Position numbers and translations under genes: made by a program. A DNA stretch of 64,000 nt from Thauera aromatica_A (GTDB lineage: Bacteria; Pseudomonadota; Gammaproteobacteria; Burkholderiales; Rhodocyclaceae), in NCBI RefSeq assembly GCF_023093595.1, contig NZ_JALLIK010000096.1, positions 1 through 64,000 on the forward strand. The letters are read 5' to 3'. Every line of letters begins with the position of its first letter. Position 1 is the stretch's first letter. This document shows positions 1 to 7,082 of this stretch, in pieces. The notes under the pieces are model-generated. The model did not search any database, was not told the origin of the DNA, and worked only from the letters and a program-made list of their open reading frames with translations.

Positions 1-1
1 C

Positions 2-391
2 AAGCTGCTGAACGCCCCCTGCCTGCTGAATCTGGTGCACATCGAGCGCGCCGGCAAGCAGTACGCCAACATCCTGAGCGTGTCACCCGTCCCCAAGGGC
101 ATGACCGCGCCCGAGCTGCAGGATGCCCCGGTGCTGTTCGACCTCGCCGCGCCCGACTGGAACGTCTTCGCCGGGCTGTCCTCGCGCATGCAGGAGACCA
201 TCAGCGCATCGCCCGAGTACCAGTCCGCCAGCGCGCCCAAGTCCGTGAGCCTGTCCGCGCCCGCCGCGAGCCGGCCCGCCCCGGCCGCCCCGGCCGCTCC
301 GGCACCCGCCACCCCCGCGCCGGCCGCTGCGACCGCCTACGCCCCCGCTGGCGCTGGCTTCGCGGACTTTGACGACGACATCCCCTTCTGA
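2..391 (+). CDS. Phage-type single-stranded-DNA-binding-like protein (5' end outside window)
   Basis: The reading frame is open from the window edge, so the start codon lies upstream; an internal GTG at 35 is not a convincing start. The visible 129 residues have a folded N-terminal part, then a long Ala/Pro-rich linker (roughly residues 75-120), and end in an acidic tip DFDDDIPF. That tip is the classic interaction tail of bacterial and phage SSB proteins, used to recruit recombination and replication partners. The OB-fold itself cannot be checked because it would lie mostly upstream. It is followed directly by a DEDD exonuclease and a RuvC-like resolvase, which fits a phage replication/recombination module. 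The product name is an inference from tail and context. Confidence 0.6.
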   Translation, partial: KLLNAPCLLNLVHIERAGKQYANILSVSPVPKGMTAPELQDAPVLFDLAAPDWNVFAGLSSRMQETISASPEYQSASAPKSVSLSAPAASRPAPAAPAAPAPATPAPAAATAYAPAGAGFADFDDDIPF

Positions 392-450
392 CCCCACCCG
401 ACAACGTGCCGCCGGCTCCGCGCCGGCTGGCGCACCAGGAGAACATCACC

Positions 451-1164
451 ATGCAAATCTTCCTCGACATCGAGACCGCGCCGACCGAGGACGCGGACAC
501 CCTCGCCGCCATCCGTGCCGGCATCCGCCCGCCGGCCAGCTACAAGAAGCCCGAAAGCATCGCCGCTTGGCACGCCGCCGAAGGCGAGGCCGCCGCGCTG
601 GAGGCCATCGGCCGCACGGCCCTGGACGGTGGCGCAGGGCAGGTTATCGCCATCGGGCTGGCGCTCGACAACGACCGGCCGCCTGTTGTGCTGCTGCGCA
701 AGGACGGCGAGGGCGAAACCGAACTGCTGCGCCAGTTCTTCGAGACGGTGGAGGACTGGACGGCCGGCGGCGCGGTAGCGGATGCACAGGGCCGCACCCT
801 CTGGCCGGATGCCCCGTTCTTCATCGCCCACAATGCCGCCTTCGACCTGGGCTTCCTGTGGCGGCGCTGCATCGTGCACGGCCTGCGCCCGCCCTTTGCG
901 CTGCCCGGCCCGAGCGCCCGCCCCGGCAAGGACTACGGCTGCAGCATGATGGCGTGGGCAGGCTACCGCGAGCGCATCAGCTTGCAGGCGCTGTGCCGCG
1001 CCCTGGCACTACCCGACCCGAAGGCCGAAGGCACCGGGGCGCAGGCGTGGCAGTGGTGGAAGGCTGGCGACCTGGAGCGGGTGGCGACCTACTGCGCCGG
1101 AGACGTGCAAGCCGTGCGCGCCATCTGGCACCGCCTCGCGCCGATGATGGGAGCCGCAGCGTGA
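451..1164 (+). CDS. DEDD-family 3'-5' exonuclease of phage type
   Basis: A 237-residue predicted 3'-5' exonuclease with a DnaQ/PolB-exo-like fold. Exo I is DIE with Asp6 and Glu8, Exo II is HNAAFDLGF with Asp132, and Exo III is YCAGD with Tyr214 and Asp218, so the metal-binding acidic set is complete. The start at 451 was chosen because AGGAGA lies about 8 bases upstream and Exo I then sits at the N-terminus, as in the family; an upstream in-frame ATG at 406 has no such site. It ends in a GTGA overlap with the next small ORF. It probably trims DNA ends during phage recombination or replication. No polymerase domain is fused. Confidence 0.8.
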   Translation: MQIFLDIETAPTEDADTLAAIRAGIRPPASYKKPESIAAWHAAEGEAAALEAIGRTALDGGAGQVIAIGLALDNDRPPVVLLRKDGEGETELLRQFFETVEDWTAGGAVADAQGRTLWPDAPFFIAHNAAFDLGFLWRRCIVHGLRPPFALPGPSARPGKDYGCSMMAWAGYRERISLQALCRALALPDPKAEGTGAQAWQWWKAGDLERVATYCAGDVQAVRAIWHRLAPMMGAAA

Positions 1165-1364
1165 ACGCCCCCCTGACCCGCGAAATCGCCCGCAACCTGG
1201 AGCGATGCCCCGAACTGGTCGCCGCCATTGAAATTGTCGGAGGCCCCCGCAAGGGCTACCGCTTCACTGTGGCCGGCATCACCAATCCCGACACCTTCAC
1301 CACACCGGCCGCCGCCCTGGCTGCCGCCCTCTGGTGCTTCGAACAAGACAGGACCCCGACATGA
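1161..1364 (+). CDS. Small conserved-looking phage protein
   Basis: A 67-residue ORF beginning with GTG at 1161, which overlaps the TGA of the exonuclease gene (GTGA), and ending in an ATGA overlap with the next ORF. The tight coupling on both sides is the main evidence that it is translated. The sequence is soluble-looking with no membrane segment; a central stretch reads VGGPRKGYRFTVAGI. I do not recognise a family and assign no function. It lies between the exonuclease and the RuvC-like resolvase and probably belongs to the same phage transcription unit. Confidence 0.6.
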   Translation: MNAPLTREIARNLERCPELVAAIEIVGGPRKGYRFTVAGITNPDTFTTPAAALAAALWCFEQDRTPT

Positions 1365-1501
1365 ACACACTGCAAATCGTCCTGACCGGGCAGACCGGCA
1401 TCGGCTGGAACTTCGCCATCATCCGCGAGGGCTGCGCCCTGCCCGCCGCCATGCTGCAACTTCAGGCCGCATCCAGCGCCAGCAAGGAGGGCAGCCAATG
1501 A
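1361..1501 (+). CDS. Very small phage ORF (46 aa)
   Basis: A 46-residue ORF that starts at ATG 1361, overlapping the stop of the preceding ORF as ATGA, and stops at 1499-1501, overlapping the ATG of the RuvC-like gene as ATGA. The start MNTLQIVLTGQTG and the end KEGSQ are the only notable features, and no domain is recognised. GGAGG lies near its 3' end (about 1486), where it can serve as the ribosome site for the resolvase gene. The support for it as a gene is positional: four consecutive ORFs are stitched by 4-base overlaps. Confidence 0.5.
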   Translation: MNTLQIVLTGQTGIGWNFAIIREGCALPAAMLQLQAASSASKEGSQ

Positions 1502-1992
1502 CCGCCGCCCGCCTCTTCCTAGGAATCGACCCCGGCCTGTCTGGCGCGCTGGCCGTGCTGACCGACGCCGGCCGGCTGGTCGACGTGGTGAGCATGCCGA
1601 CCGAGCCCCATGGCAAGAGCCGGCGCGTGTCCGGCCGTGGCGTGCGCGCCTTCCTCGACGGCATCACCGAGGCGACCGAAGGCGCGGCAATCGCGCTGTG
1701 CATGCTGGAGCAGGTGGCGAGCCGGCCCGGACAGGGCGCGCCGTCCATCTTCACCTTCGGCGTGGTGGAGGGCGTGCTGTCCGCGCTGGCCGTGCCGACC
1801 GACTATGCAACCCCGCAGACCTGGAAGCGTGCCTATGGCCTGAGCAGCGACAAGGGCGAGAGCATCAGGAAGGCATGCGACCTGATACCGGGGCTGGCCG
1901 GCTGGCCGCGACCCAAGGGACCGACGCACGACCAGGCCGAAGCCGTGCTGTTGGCCGAGCTCGCCCGCCGCCGCTGGAGCGGGAAGAGCTGA
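1498..1992 (+). CDS. RuvC-like Holliday junction resolvase (phage type)
   Basis: A 164-residue protein with the RNase-H-fold resolvase signature: GIDPGLSGA near the N-terminus (Asp11), LEQV (Glu71), and THDQAEA near the C-terminus (His144, Asp145). These match the metal-coordinating acidic residues of RuvC, which cuts four-way DNA junctions. At this length and with this neighbourhood it is more likely the phage-encoded RuvC-like enzyme than the chromosomal ruvC, which normally sits with ruvAB. Its start overlaps the upstream 46-codon ORF (ATGA). It closes the phage operon; about 410 bases without a clear gene follow. Confidence 0.85.
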   Translation: MTAARLFLGIDPGLSGALAVLTDAGRLVDVVSMPTEPHGKSRRVSGRGVRAFLDGITEATEGAAIALCMLEQVASRPGQGAPSIFTFGVVEGVLSALAVPTDYATPQTWKRAYGLSSDKGESIRKACDLIPGLAGWPRPKGPTHDQAEAVLLAELARRRWSGKS

Positions 1993-2404
1993 CCTGCGAG
2001 GACCTGCCGCCGGCCTGCATCACCCCGCCGGCCGGTGGCGTGGGTCCTTCCCGGCACTTCCTGCCGCGGGTAGTTCGAACCGTGTTCTTGGGCTAGTTGA
2101 GAATTATTCCAAAGGGGGTTCTGTTAATGCATGCGCCGGCTGCGCCCCGCGACCTGGGCAGGCAGTGAAGGCCGCCGCAGAAACCTAACCCAATTAACCC
2201 CTGACAACTTTCTGGCGCTGGCGGAACGCCGGGGTTCGAACTACCCGCGACTGGAGGGGCCTGGAAGGACCCAGAGGCCGCCGGGGACCCTTTGGCTTCC
2301 GACTGCACAAGGGGGCGGAGAGTCTCGAAACTCAAGCAAGTAGCGTGCCAGAAAACTACTGAACTCCTCAAAAACTGAAATTCCCGCCACCGTTCCCCGT
2401 CACC
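1993..2404. other. Non-coding end of prophage module with a 17-bp inverted repeat
   Basis: I see no convincing gene here; the ORFs present lack ribosome sites and family resemblance. The stretch contains a perfect 17-bp inverted repeat: CGCGGGTAGTTCGAACC at 2065-2081 and its exact reverse complement at 2233-2249, with 151 bases between. Each arm contains the palindrome TTCGAA, and the arms look superficially like tRNA T-arms, but no full tRNA folds around them. The spacer is less GC-rich than its surroundings. It may be a recombination, packaging or regulatory site of the element. Confidence 0.5.
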
Positions 2405-2671
2405 ATGCGTAAGACCCCGCCGCCCCTTGTGGAGCAAGCAATTCACCTTCGCCGAATGGGCCTGTCATTCCGCGAGATTTCAGCGCGCGTGCCCGGCCTG
2501 TCGCGTAGCGCAGCGCACCGTGCCGTCCGCAATGTCCCCATCCTGCTGCGCAAGGGCAGGGGTTGGCCCGACCGGCGCGGCTGGGCCTGGGTAGAGCGCG
2601 CCGATGCGTCCGGTATCGACCCGCTGGCATGGGGTGCAATCCTGAATGCCGTAGCCGGCCCGCCGCGCTGA
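2405..2671 (+). CDS. Small helix-turn-helix-like protein of the integrated element
   Basis: An 88-residue ORF. Residues about 10-45 (LRRMGLSFREISARVPGLS then RSAAHRAVRNV) have the pattern of a helix-turn-helix of the resolvase/transposase-helper or sigma-region-4 kind. The C-terminal half is Trp-rich (GWPDRRGWAWVERAD). There is no clear Shine-Dalgarno sequence before the ATG, so expression is uncertain. It is the last ORF before the tRNA-Lys boundary and may be a terminase-small-subunit-like or regulatory protein, but I cannot assign it. Confidence 0.45.
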   Translation: MRKTPPPLVEQAIHLRRMGLSFREISARVPGLSRSAAHRAVRNVPILLRKGRGWPDRRGWAWVERADASGIDPLAWGAILNAVAGPPR

Positions 2672-2754
2672 CCAGCAGCACGCAACCAGACCAGACCCGC
2701 CCGCGTGCGGGTTCGTCCTTTCTGGCACGCGCCAAGCGAACCCTTCCGCGCGAG

Positions 2755-2792
2755 TGGCTACATTGCCCGGATTTGGCTACATGGTGGCTACA
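2755..2792. repeat. Three direct copies of TGGCTACA near the element/tRNA junction
   Basis: TGGCTACA occurs at 2755-2762, 2774-2781 and 2785-2792, all in the same orientation, spaced 19 and 11 bases start to start. They lie 60-95 bases inside the element side of the tRNA-Lys gene. Short direct repeats at that distance from an att core are typical of arm-type binding sites for tyrosine integrases or of excisionase sites. That interpretation is inference, since no integrase is in the window. Confidence 0.4.
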
Positions 2793-2805
2793 CGAAGCCG
2801 GAAAG

Positions 2806-2832
2806 CAAAAAGGCAACCCCGGAGGGTTGCCC
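2806..2832 (-). terminator. Rho-independent terminator downstream of tRNA-Lys
   Basis: Read on the minus strand this is a GGCAACCC / GGGTTGCC stem with a TCCG loop followed by TTTTT. It begins about 20 bases beyond the CCA end of the minus-strand tRNA-Lys gene. It can therefore end transcription of the tRNA and of anything reading through from queC. Confidence 0.75.
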
Positions 2833-2849
2833 TAAGTGCCTGATTTTCT

Positions 2850-2925
2850 TGGTAGGCCGTGCTGGGCTCGAACCAGCGACCAACGGATTAAAAGTCCGCT
2901 GCTCTACCAACTGAGCTAACGACCC
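2850..2925 (-). tRNA. tRNA-Lys (anticodon TTT)
   Basis: 76 bases including an encoded CCA. Read on the minus strand it begins GGGTCGTTAGCTCAGTTGG, has anticodon loop CTTTTAA (anticodon at 2892-2890), and T-arm GCTGG-TTCGAGC-CCAGC. The acceptor stem pairs fully, but with two wobble pairs, G1-U72 and U4-G69. It follows queC with a 92-base gap and precedes a terminator. Its 3' end points at the phage-like genes at 1-2.7 kb, so it is a likely integration site whose 3' half may have been supplied by the element. Confidence 0.95.
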
Positions 2926-3017
2926 GAAAAACGAGCGCGAATTCTAGTGGATGGGTGACGACGCGTCAACACAACGGAAAGCCGTCAACGGAATGCCGTC
3001 GGTAGTGCGTGTGCGCT

Positions 3018-3722
3018 TCAGGCGGCGTGTGGCTGGTAGGGTGTCGGGTCGTCGATGGCGGCGGCGGCGAAGCCGGCGGCGCGCAGGCGGCAGGCTTCGC
3101 AGCGGCCGCAGGCGCGGCCGGCGTCGTCAGCCTGGTAGCAGGTCACGGTGAGGCCGTAATCCACGCCGAGCGCGGTGCCGCGGCGGATGATGTCGGCTTT
3201 CGACAGCGCGATCAGCGGCGCATGGATGCGCAGGCGGGCGCCTTCGACGGCCGCCCGGGTGGCGAGGTTGGCCATGGTCTCGAAGGCCGCGATGAACTCG
3301 GGGCGGCAGTCGGGGTAGCCGGAATAGTCCACTGCGTTGACGCCGACGAAGATGTCGCTGGCGCCAAGCACTTCCGCCCAGGCCAGCGCGATCGACAGCA
3401 TCACCGTGTTGCGTGCCGGAACGTAGGTGACCGGAATGGCCGACTCGCCCGCGCCGGTGTCTTCGTCCTCGGGCACGGCGATGGCGGGGTCGGTGAGCGC
3501 CGAGCCGCCGAACTGGCCGAGGTTGACCCGCGCCAGGCGGTGCTCGCGGGCACCGAGGGCGTCGGCGACCCGCTTCGAGGCGGTGAGTTCGGCGGCGTGG
3601 CGCTGGCCGTAGGCGACCGACAGGGCGTAGGTCTCGAATCCCTGGTCGCGGGCGATCGCAAGGCAGGTGGCGGAATCGAGGCCGCCGGAGAGGAGGACGA
3701 CGGCGCGGGGAGGCGTGTTCAT
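3018..3722 (-). CDS. queC: 7-cyano-7-deazaguanine synthase QueC
   Basis: 234 residues. QueC converts 7-carboxy-7-deazaguanine to preQ0 with ATP and ammonia, a step in queuosine tRNA modification. The N-terminal PP-loop LLSGGLDSATC (residues about 10-20) binds ATP, YVPARNTVMLS is a conserved central motif, and the C-terminal zinc site is CYQADDAGRACGRCEAC. The length matches the family. The start at 3722 gives MNTPPRAVVLLSGG, directly before the PP-loop. It lies 73 bases downstream of queE on the same strand, at the tail of the Tol-Pal transcription unit, an arrangement common in proteobacteria. Confidence 0.96.
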   Translation of the reverse strand: MNTPPRAVVLLSGGLDSATCLAIARDQGFETYALSVAYGQRHAAELTASKRVADALGAREHRLARVNLGQFGGSALTDPAIAVPEDEDTGAGESAIPVTYVPARNTVMLSIALAWAEVLGASDIFVGVNAVDYSGYPDCRPEFIAAFETMANLATRAAVEGARLRIHAPLIALSKADIIRRGTALGVDYGLTVTCYQADDAGRACGRCEACRLRAAGFAAAAIDDPTPYQPHAA

Positions 3723-3795
3723 GAGGCGAGGCTCCAGGAAATCGGAAACGAGCGGCGAAGCCGGCCCCGCGGGCCCGGCGGTGCGGGGCGCGGCT

Positions 3796-4467
3796 TCAGC
3801 GCCCGCGCGCGTCGTCCCACAGGATCTTGTGCAACTGCAGCTGGAAGCGCACCGGCAGGCGGTCGCGCACGATCCAGCCGGCCAGTTCGGCGGGCGCCAG
3901 GCTGCCCGCCACCGGCGACAGCAGCACCGGGCAGCGTTCGGCGAGGGTGTGCTCGGCGATCTGCCGCTTCGCCCATTCGTAGTCGGCGGCATCGGCGAGC
4001 ACGATCTTGAGTTCGTCGTGCGCGTTGAGCAGGGCGAGGTTGGCGTAGCGGTTCTTCGCGGCTTCGCCCGAGCCCGGTGCCTTGAGGTCCATGATGCGCG
4101 ACACGCGCGCATCGACGCCGCCGATGTCGAGCGCGCCGCTGGTCTCCAGCGACACCGAATGGCCGGCGTCGCACAGCGCGGTGAGCAGCGCCGGGCAGCC
4201 CTTCTGCGCGAGCGGCTCGCCGCCGGTCACGCAGACGTGGCGCAGGCCATGGCGGGCGACTTCGGCGAGGATGTCGTCGACGCTGCGGGGGCTGCCGCCG
4301 CTGAAGGCGTAGGCGGTATCGCACCAGGTGCAGCGCAGCGGGCAGCCGGTGAGGCGGACGAAGACGGTGGGCAGCCCGACCCGGGTCGATTCGCCCTGGA
4401 CCGAGGCGAAGATTTCGGTGATGCGCAGGCGGACGGCGGCGCCCGTCCCGGTCTCGATCGACGGCAT
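3796..4467 (-). CDS. queE: 7-carboxy-7-deazaguanine synthase QueE (radical SAM)
   Basis: 223 residues. A radical SAM enzyme that contracts the ring of 6-carboxy-tetrahydropterin to 7-carboxy-7-deazaguanine. The iron-sulfur motif is GCPLRCTWC with Cys42, Cys46 and Cys49; VTGGEP (SAM contact) and SLETSG follow. The N-terminal ITEIFASVQGES is the usual QueE opening. It starts 4 bases after the cpoB stop, which implies co-transcription with the Tol-Pal genes, and feeds its product to the neighbouring QueC. Confidence 0.96.
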   Translation of the reverse strand: MPSIETGTGAAVRLRITEIFASVQGESTRVGLPTVFVRLTGCPLRCTWCDTAYAFSGGSPRSVDDILAEVARHGLRHVCVTGGEPLAQKGCPALLTALCDAGHSVSLETSGALDIGGVDARVSRIMDLKAPGSGEAAKNRYANLALLNAHDELKIVLADAADYEWAKRQIAEHTLAERCPVLLSPVAGSLAPAELAGWIVRDRLPVRFQLQLHKILWDDARGR

Positions 4468-4471
4468 GCGG

Positions 4472-5185
4472 TCAGCGGGCGCTCAGGCGCTGGCGCGCGA
4501 CCTGGGCGGCGTTGCTCTGCGGGTAGCGCTCGACCAGGCCCTGCAGCGTGCGGCGCGCGGCGGCGGCATCGCCCATGGCCTGCTGGCTGTTGGCCAGCCC
4601 GAGCATGGCGTCGGGGGCGACGTTGTCCTGCGGCCAGTTCTGCAGCACGGCATTGAAATGTTTGTTGGCGCTGGCAGTGTCGCGTCCCTGGAGGGCGGCG
4701 TTGCCGGCCCAGAAGTGGGCCCCGGCGCTGAAGCTGCCGTTCGGGTAGCGGGTGAGGAAGGTGTCGAAGGCGGTGAGCGCGTCCTGGTGCTTGCCTTCCT
4801 TGAGCAGATTGAGGGCGGCCTCGTAGTCGGCGGATTCCGCCGCCGGGTCGCCGCCCGCCCCCGTGCGGGGGGCGCCGGTTTCGAGCTGGCGCAGGCGCGC
4901 GTCCAGATCGACGTAGAAGTCCTTCTGCCGCTGCTTGAGCGTTTCCACCTCGTTCGTCAGCAACTCGATCTGGCCGCGCAGGCGCGCCACCTCGGCGCGC
5001 AGCTGCTCGTTCTGCATTGCGAGTTCGAGCTGGCCGCGGCCGGTGGTTTCGAGCTGGCCCTGGACGTCCTGGCGCAGCTGGTGGATCTGGTTGCGGGCTT
5101 CCGTGTCGCCCCCGAACAGCTGGGCGTGCGCCGGGCCGACGGAAGCGACGGTGAGAAATGCCGCCAGCGGCAGAAGGCGCTTCAT
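4472..5185 (-). CDS. cpoB: Cell division coordinator CpoB (YbgF, Tol-Pal system)
   Basis: 237 residues. CpoB is a periplasmic protein that coordinates peptidoglycan synthesis by PBP1B with Tol-driven outer-membrane constriction. The N-terminus MKRLLPLAAFLTVASVGPAHAQ is a clear Sec signal. Residues about 30-105 form a coiled coil (LRQDVQGQLE, LRAEVARLRGQIELL), and the C-terminal half holds TPR repeats (YEAALNLLKEGKHQDAL, SFSAGAHFWAGNAALQGR). The start was set at 5185 to begin at the signal peptide, one base past the pal stop codon; the longer upstream frame is unsupported. Confidence 0.95.
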   Translation of the reverse strand: MKRLLPLAAFLTVASVGPAHAQLFGGDTEARNQIHQLRQDVQGQLETTGRGQLELAMQNEQLRAEVARLRGQIELLTNEVETLKQRQKDFYVDLDARLRQLETGAPRTGAGGDPAAESADYEAALNLLKEGKHQDALTAFDTFLTRYPNGSFSAGAHFWAGNAALQGRDTASANKHFNAVLQNWPQDNVAPDAMLGLANSQQAMGDAAAARRTLQGLVERYPQSNAAQVARQRLSAR

Positions 5186-5186
5186 T

Positions 5187-5699
5187 TTAGAACTCGCCGG
5201 AGTAGAGCATTTCGCCGCGGCGGTTCTGGGCATAGCAGGCCTCGGTGCGGTCGTCGCAACGCGGCTTCTCTTCACCCAGGCTGACCGACTCGATCTGCGC
5301 TTCGCGCGCGCCCAGCAGCATCAGCGCCTGCTTGACGACGTCGGCGCGCTTCTGGCCCAGGGCGAGGTTGTACTCGCGGCTGCCGCGCTCGTCGGTGTTG
5401 CCCTGGACGAGCATCTTCATCTGCGGGTTCTGCACCAGGAAGCGGGCGTGGGCTTCGATCAGCGGACGGGCTTCGGGCTTGATGACGAAGCTGTCGAAGT
5501 CGAAGAACACGTTGCGCTTGGACAGGATGTTGTTGGGATCGGTCAGCGCGGCGATGCCGCTGCCCGCAGCGCCCGGGGCGGTCACGGTGGCGACGCCGGC
5601 ACCGCGGTCCTCGACCGACGCTCCGGTGGTTTCGGGACCGGTGCTCGAGCAGGCGGCGAGAGCCAGGGCGAGCAGGGCGGGGAGGGCGAGTTTCTTCAT
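5187..5699 (-). CDS. pal: Peptidoglycan-associated lipoprotein Pal
   Basis: 170 residues. Pal is anchored to the inner face of the outer membrane and binds peptidoglycan; TolB shuttles it to septal sites. MKKLALPALLALALAAC is a lipoprotein signal with the lipobox LAAC (Cys17). The OmpA-like domain fills the C-terminal part, with NVFFDFDSFVIKPEARPLI and GNTDERGSREYNLALGQKRA containing the diaminopimelate-contacting Asp and Arg. It lies 65 bases after tolB and directly before cpoB, the standard order. Confidence 0.97.
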   Translation of the reverse strand: MKKLALPALLALALAACSSTGPETTGASVEDRGAGVATVTAPGAAGSGIAALTDPNNILSKRNVFFDFDSFVIKPEARPLIEAHARFLVQNPQMKMLVQGNTDERGSREYNLALGQKRADVVKQALMLLGAREAQIESVSLGEEKPRCDDRTEACYAQNRRGEMLYSGEF

Positions 5700-5764
5700 G
5701 AGAGTGCTCCAGTACTTGTGTTGTGAAGACAGCAGAGGGGTGCGGCGTTTGCGCCGCGTTGTCG

Positions 5765-7042
5765 TTACCGGATCTGCGGACCCCAGGCGGGTTCGCGGAC
5801 GTCGGCGGCCTGCACCGTCAGTCGCTGGCGGATGCGCCCGTCGGTCGACACCGCCGACAGCACACCTCGGCCACCGCTGTCGGTGGCGTAGAGGATCATG
5901 CGGCCGTTGGGGGCGAAGCTGGGCGATTCGTCGCGTGCCGAATCGGTGAGGATCGTGGTCTGCCGGCTGGCGAGGTCGAGCGCGGCCACCTGGAAGCGGC
6001 CGGCGTTGCGGGTGATGAAGGCAAGCAGCTTGCCGTCGCCCGACAGACGCGGCGAAACATTGTAGTTGCCGTCGAAGCTCACCCGTTCGGCGTTGCCGCC
6101 GCTGGCGGGAATGCGGTAGATCTGCGGACTGCCGCCGCGATCGGAAGTGAAGTAGATGTGGCCGTCGGCACCCCAGAACGGCTCGGTGTCGATGCCCGAG
6201 GACTGGGCCAGGCGGCGCACACCGGAGCCGTCGGCGCCGAGCGCGTAGAGCTGTGACTGGCCGTCCTTGGTCAGCACCACGGCGAGCTGGCTGCCGTCGG
6301 GCGACCACGCCGGGGCGGAGTTCGAGCCCTTGAAGTTGGCCACTACGCGGCGCTGGCCGGTGGCCAGCGCATGGACGTAGATGATCGGTTTCTTCTGCTC
6401 GAAGGAGACGTAGGCCAGGCGCTGGCCGTCGGGCGACCAGGCCGGCGAGATGATCGGCTCGCGCGAGCGCAGCGCGGTGGCGGAATTCATGCCGTCGGCG
6501 TCGGCGACCTGGAGTTCGAAGTTCGGCCCGGTCTTGACCACGTAGGCGATGCGGGTGGCGAAGTAGCCGGGCAGGCCGGTGAGCTTCTCGTAGACGAAGT
6601 CGGCGATGCGGTGGCCGATGAGGCGGTTCTGCGCCGGGCTCATCGGCAGCGCCATCGCCCCCAGCTCGAGTTGCTTCTGGGTGTCGAAGAGGCGGAAGCG
6701 CGCTTCGTAGCGGCCATCGGTGAGCGGCGCGAGGGTGCCGGTCAGCACCGCGTCGGCGCCGCGCTCGCGCAGCCCGGCGAGATCGGGGCGCACCGCCTCG
6801 GGCAGCGGCAGCGGGCCGAGATCGACGAGGCTGAACAGGCCGCTGCGCTCGAGGTCGGCGCGCACCACGTCGGTCACGCTCTGCGGCAGGCGACCTTCGT
6901 TTTCGAAGATCGGGATCGCCACCGGGAAGCGCGCGGCGCCGGCGCCGGTGATCTCGATCGAGAGCTGGGCGTGGGCGGCGAAGGCGAGGCCGGCGAGCAA
7001 GGCGGTGATGAGCAGGCGGAAGGCGGAAAGGGGATTGATCAT
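5765..7042 (-). CDS. tolB: Tol-Pal translocation protein TolB
   Basis: 425 residues. A periplasmic beta-propeller protein that relays TolA activity to Pal. The signal peptide is LSAFRLLITALLAGLAFAAHAQ; an N-terminal domain follows (residues about 25-150). WD40/PD40-type repeats then recur: PAWSPDGQRLAYVSFE, PAWSPDGSQLAVV, SPRLSGDGKLLAF, PSFAPNGRMILYA. The start at 7042 (MINPLS) has GGAG about 10 bases upstream; the alternative 11 codons earlier does not improve the signal peptide. The stop is 65 bases before pal. Confidence 0.96.
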   Translation of the reverse strand: MINPLSAFRLLITALLAGLAFAAHAQLSIEITGAGAARFPVAIPIFENEGRLPQSVTDVVRADLERSGLFSLVDLGPLPLPEAVRPDLAGLRERGADAVLTGTLAPLTDGRYEARFRLFDTQKQLELGAMALPMSPAQNRLIGHRIADFVYEKLTGLPGYFATRIAYVVKTGPNFELQVADADGMNSATALRSREPIISPAWSPDGQRLAYVSFEQKKPIIYVHALATGQRRVVANFKGSNSAPAWSPDGSQLAVVLTKDGQSQLYALGADGSGVRRLAQSSGIDTEPFWGADGHIYFTSDRGGSPQIYRIPASGGNAERVSFDGNYNVSPRLSGDGKLLAFITRNAGRFQVAALDLASRQTTILTDSARDESPSFAPNGRMILYATDSGGRGVLSAVSTDGRIRQRLTVQAADVREPAWGPQIR

Positions 7043-7082
7043 GACAGTTCGGCTCCAGCCGCGGATTATAGACATGGCGGGC

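Noticed and set aside
2065..2249. tRNA T-arm-like sequences (GGTTCGAAC...)
   Set aside because: No acceptor, D or anticodon arms can be placed around either copy; they are two arms of one inverted repeat.
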